Shown piece after piece: positions 23,816 to 26,181 of a stretch of DNA of 26,181 nucleotides. The position numbers were made by a program, and so were the translations under genes. The stretch comes from CAXBPY01 sp003455275. Lineage in GTDB: Bacteria > Bacteroidota > Bacteroidia > Chitinophagales > UBA10324. A model generated the notes under the pieces. It saw only the letters and a list, made by a program, of their open reading frames with translations. It was not told where the DNA came from and ran no database searches. The stretch's first letter is position 1; each line of letters opens with the position of its first letter. The DNA lies in NCBI GenBank assembly GCA_963977675.1, contig CAXBPY010000044.1, positions 1-26,181 of the forward strand. Reading direction: 5' to 3'.

Positions 23816-24272
23816 ATGGATTCAGATGAAAAAAATAATTTAAAATTTTTCTCTTGGAAGGACAAGGACTAAATGAGTTTTCCAGAGTTTGCAACTGAAA
23901 TGGCTGCTGACGAAGTCTTTTTGATGAAAGATACCTCAGAAATAGTTTATGTTAATCAATCGGCTTGTCGTGAACTTGGGTATGAGAGAGATGAATTAAT
24001 TGGGAAATTTGTTTGGGAATGGAATCCCCTCTTTCCAAAAGAAGCGTGGCCAGGTTTCTGGCAAGAGTTCATGGATAAGAAGTCTATTTGTTTTGAAACA
24101 TAGCATCAAAGAAAAAAACGGGACGATATTTCCAGTAGAAATTCGTGGTTTTATTTTTGAGGAAGAAGAAGTTAAATATTCGCTTGCATTTGTAAATAAT
24201 ATCTCCTCACAGAAATTAAAAGAAAATGAAGTCAAGGAGCACCATGAAAAATATTGTAATTCAAAAAAATAA
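23816..24272 (+). pseudogene. Broken PAS-domain gene
   Basis: A frame starting at the ATG 23816 reads MDSDEKNNLKFFSWKDKD then meets TAA (23870-23872), immediately followed by ATG in the same frame (TAAATG). The frame then encodes EIVYVNQSACRELGYERDEL, a PAS core, and stops at TAG 24101. The next part of the domain, KHSIKEKNGTIFPVEIRG and YSLAFVNNISSQKLKENE, continues in another frame to 24272. So one PAS domain is split by a net frame change near 24095-24105 and preceded by an in-frame stop. No kinase or output domain follows. Stop-start coupling could in theory rescue the first break, not the second. It follows the histidine kinase by 129 nt and shares no frame with it. Confidence 0.65.
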
Positions 24273-24324
24273 TGAAGAATCAGTGTCTATTGTGGTAAAA
24301 AAACATTTAAATGAAACAACGACC

Positions 24325-24419
24325 GCATAACAGCGTGTAAGCAATATTGCCTTGCCGTCCCGATGCCTTGGGACAACACAAGGCAACATCGCCTACACGC
24401 AAACCGTTGTGCGTCATGC
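24325..24419 (+). repeat. attC-like palindrome GCATAAC...GTTGTGC
   Basis: Outer boxes GCATAAC (24325-24331) and GTTGTGC (24406-24412) pair at 6 of 7 positions. Inside are GCGTGTA/TACACGC (24333-24339, 24394-24400), TTGCCTTG/CAAGGCAA (24347-24354, 24379-24386) and GTCCC/GGGAC (24357-24361, 24370-24374), leaving unpaired bases mainly on each arm. The 88-nt length lies in the known attC range (roughly 57-141 nt). The tail GTCATGC (24413-24419) repeats that at 19557. The stop of a 28-codon ORF (24244-24330) lies inside the left box. Of all copies it has the clearest attC-like fold. Confidence 0.6.
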
Positions 24420-24447
24420 AATCGAACACTCTAATAACTTAAAGTAA

Positions 24448-25338
24448 ATGGCAGAAAATACAGACGAAGAACATTTGGGTAATCCTCCAATCGCTCAATC
24501 GGAAAATCCTCCTGACGAAATTACTACCTCAGTTAACACAGAAACTATTAACCCAAATCAAGAAACTGAAAATATGGAAGTACATGCACATGACCTGCAC
24601 AAAGCTCCTGGACACGGCTGGAAGCATTATATGTTTGAATTCTTAATGTTATTCTTTGCAGTGTCACTGGGAGCCTATGTTGAAAATCTGAGGGAGAGTA
24701 TTCTTCATAAAGAAGAAGTGAAGACACATATCAATTCTTTAGTAGCGGATTTGCAAACAGATATATCATTGCTTGAATCGTGGCTTGACCGCAATAAGTA
24801 CAGTGGTCAAATGGCAGATTCGTTAATTGAATTGCTGCACTCGGATATTTCAAATACCGTAGATATTTATGTTGCCGCCTGAACTGTCACAGCCAATTTG
24901 GGTTATAGTTATACTAACTCAAAATCTTTTGATCAGCTGAAAAGTTCTGGACTGCTCCGGTACATAAAACCTAACTATTTGTTGGATAGTATCGGTTCTT
25001 ACTATGTATCCTTTCAATGGATGATTAATCAAAACGAATTGTTACGACTGAAAGTAGACGAAATTCAAAATCAGAATGCTTTGTTGTTTGACAGCTATGT
25101 TTTTCAACAAATGATAAAAAACAGAATTGAGAAAGGTAGTAATCGGCGGACAATTCTTAACAAACCTTCAGTAAAGCCGGTCTTACTTTCTACTAATCCG
25201 AATGATATAAATACGGTATCACTGAATTATCATTATTATTCATCAGTACTAAAATTTTTGATAAATAAGTCTCTTCAACAGCGAGACCGAGCTATAAGAC
25301 TTGTAGAGCTCATTAAAAAAGAATATCCATCAGAATAA
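24448..25338 (+). pseudogene. Membrane-anchored protein gene interrupted by an in-frame TGA
   Basis: One frame from ATG 24448 to TAA 25336-25338 would give about 296 residues, but TGA occurs at 24880-24882, directly after IYVAA; the frame continues TVTANLGYSYTNSKSFDQLK. The protein has a polar N-terminus, then HKAPGHGWKHYMFEFLMLFF, one membrane helix (about 68-82) and a helical C-terminal part. This is the layout of a common Bacteroidota family with a W-x-HY-x-x-EFLMLFFAV-type anchor, of unknown function. A CGA-to-TGA change (Arg to stop) would explain the break. No Met lies between the TGA and the downstream part; only a TTG at 24898. It is a clear single-gene frame with a nonsense codon. 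Confidence 0.7.
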
Positions 25339-25353
25339 TTGTTAAGCACGAAC

Positions 25354-25418
25354 GCACAACATGCAGCTTAGCGAAATTTTAAAAAAGGGGGGCTTGGTGG
25401 TTAATCAAACTGTTGTGC
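25354..25418 (+). repeat. 65-nt attC-like repeat, copy 3
   Basis: GCACAAC (25354-25360) and GTTGTGC (25412-25418) are exact reverse complements with 51 nt between. Positions 25358-25409 are identical to 932-983. It starts 16 nt after the stop of the broken gene, and the next gene (RND permease) is in the opposite direction, so it ends the accessory block. Confidence 0.7.
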
Positions 25419-25486
25419 CTCCGATAAAAAAGTAAAGCATCAAAAAATTAGCTGGTCAGGGTAGTGGAATAAAGTCACAGCAAAAA

Positions 25487-25518
25487 AAATCCCTCCTCGT
25501 AATTTCCGGGAGGGATTT
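25487..25518 (-). terminator. Terminator of the RND permease gene
   Basis: AAATCCCTCC (25487-25496) pairs with GGAGGGATTT (25509-25518) around a 12-nt loop. On the minus strand the stem is followed by a run of T (from eight A's at 25482-25489). It lies 25 nt past the permease stop. Confidence 0.85.
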
Positions 25519-25542
25519 TTTATTTCAATCATTTAACCAGAA

Positions 25543-26181
25543 CTAATTCATTGAAACTTTTTCAAGTTCGTCATCAGCAAAGTGAACCTGCTGCTTTTCT
25601 TTTTTATCTCTTCCAAGTATTCGTGCGCCGATCAAATACATAGCAGGCACCAGGATAAGTGTAATAAGTGTAGCGAATCCTAATCCGAAAATAATGGTCC
25701 ATGAGAGCGGACCCCAGAAGGCAACGCTATCGCCACCAAACCAGATGTGCGGGTTCAGCTCCGTAAAAAGTTTTACGAAGTCAATGTTCATCCCGACGGC
25801 AAGTGGAATCAACCCGAGAATAGTTGCAGTTGCAGTGAGCAGCACCGGAGTCATCCGCGTTCGTCCTGCTTCAATAATTGCTTCCTTCAATTCCATTCCC
25901 TGCGAGCGAAGCAGATCAGTAAATTCTATCAACAAAATTCCATTCCGAACAACTATTCCTGTAAGTGCAACAATTCCAACACCGGTCATCACCACCGAGA
26001 AACTCATACCTGTAATTGCAATTCCAAGCAGTACGCCTATGATACTGAAGATAATTTCAGTGAGAATGATAAAAGTTTTTCCTACTGAATTGAACTGAAT
26101 GACGAGAATCAAAAACATCATAAGAAATGAAATAAGCATCGCCGATCCCAGAAATGCTCCGGTTTCCTTTTGCTCCTCTTG
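25543..26181 (-). CDS. RND efflux permease, C-terminal part (AcrB/CusA-like), cut by the window edge
   Basis: The minus-strand frame is open to the last base of the window, where it reads QEEQKETGAFLGSAM, so the start is outside. The visible 212 residues are the last transmembrane block of a proton-driven RND exporter: a helix FLMMFLILVIQFNSVG, then GVGIVALTGIVVRNGILLIEF, the amphipathic AGRTRMTPVLLTATATILGLIPLA, and a final LSWTIIFGLGFATLITLILVP helix, with a charged tail. The conserved RMTPVLLTA and GLIPLA motifs are clear. Substrate class (drug or metal) is not decidable, and no fusion partner is visible. A terminator follows the stop. It is the first core gene after the accessory block. 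Confidence 0.93.
   Translation of the reverse strand, partial: QEEQKETGAFLGSAMLISFLMMFLILVIQFNSVGKTFIILTEIIFSIIGVLLGIAITGMSFSVVMTGVGIVALTGIVVRNGILLIEFTDLLRSQGMELKEAIIEAGRTRMTPVLLTATATILGLIPLAVGMNIDFVKLFTELNPHIWFGGDSVAFWGPLSWTIIFGLGFATLITLILVPAMYLIGARILGRDKKEKQQVHFADDELEKVSMN

Larger units (their letters stand above)
18366..25418 (+). mobile_element. Candidate integron-like cassette array (accessory block)
   Basis: All genes here point the same way. A tyrosine recombinase is followed by genes separated by palindromic elements with GCACAAC/GCATAAC left boxes and GTTGTGC/GTTATGC right boxes at 19449-19563, 20352-20558, 24325-24419 and 25354-25418. Strings GTTGTGCGTCATGC (19550, 24406) and GTTATGCGTCATAC (20552) mark element ends. 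Gene stops fall 0-70 nt before left boxes, as in cassette arrays. Against it: the recombinase lacks the IntI insert, the 19449 site has no left box, and a 2.8-kb histidine kinase is large for a cassette. Boundaries are inferred. A genomic island with REP-like palindromes is the alternative. Confidence 0.35.

Noticed and set aside
24244..24330. 28-codon ORF as a confirmed gene
   Set aside because: It is too short to judge and overlaps the end of the broken PAS frame; only the coincidence of its stop with the left box is worth noting.
441..25338. Stop-codon reassignment or programmed recoding to explain the interrupted genes
   Set aside because: The breaks use TAA, TAG and TGA, plus a frame change, while TAA and TGA end the core genes normally; decay is simpler.

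Overview
This AT-rich window most likely comes from a member of the Bacteroidota, probably a Chitinophagales/Sphingobacteriia-type environmental genome; the rank below phylum is a guess. The pointers are families typical of that phylum (DUF983, a DUF4783-like protein, a TonB with the N-terminal motif ENKNKDYGAY, a DapD-type lysine pathway, many small MKK... lipoproteins, a Bacteroidota-type tyrosine recombinase ending in SPLDKLL), weak Shine-Dalgarno signals and frequent TTG/GTG starts.

Layout. 1-1000: an accessory end with a small lipoprotein-like ORF, a GIY-YIG domain gene broken by a stop codon, and a 65-nt GTTGTGC-bounded repeat. 1106-18212: ordinary chromosomal housekeeping DNA: a class I aminotransferase, tRNA-Met, a SAM methyltransferase with folE, DUF983, lipoproteins, tRNA-His, a bacterial PH-domain protein, a CruF-like carotenoid protein, TonB, rmuC, dapD, nadC with a DUF4783-like gene, gpmI with a lipoprotein, folK and a deoxynucleoside kinase, a secreted protein, ogt, trmH and a TPR protein. 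These genes supply folate/pterin (folE, folK), lysine/peptidoglycan (dapD), NAD (nadC), glycolysis (gpmI), nucleotide salvage (dNK) and nucleic-acid repair or modification (rmuC, ogt, trmH).

18366-25418: an accessory block, all on the + strand. A tyrosine recombinase (360 aa, full catalytic set) is followed by a DUF2306 membrane protein, an IS3 remnant, a 936-aa hybrid histidine kinase, a broken PAS-domain gene and a broken membrane-anchored gene. Palindromic elements carrying GCACAAC/GCATAAC on the left and GTTGTGC/GTTATGC on the right separate them. 25543-26181: the C-terminal end of an RND efflux permease (minus strand, cut by the window edge) resumes core DNA.

The main observation is that the intergenic elements of the accessory parts form one family. 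Three copies are exactly 65 nt long, two of these share a perfect 52-bp core 24.4 kb apart, and two further sites carry the identical string GTTGTGCGTCATGC. Their architecture (outer AAC/GTT boxes, 5-nt spacers, inner boxes, variable middle), position after gene ends and constant orientation resemble integron attC sites. The neighbouring recombinase is related to, but is not, a canonical IntI. I propose an integron-like cassette array or its decaying remains; this is inference. Three of the accessory genes are broken by in-frame stops or frame changes while the core genes are intact.
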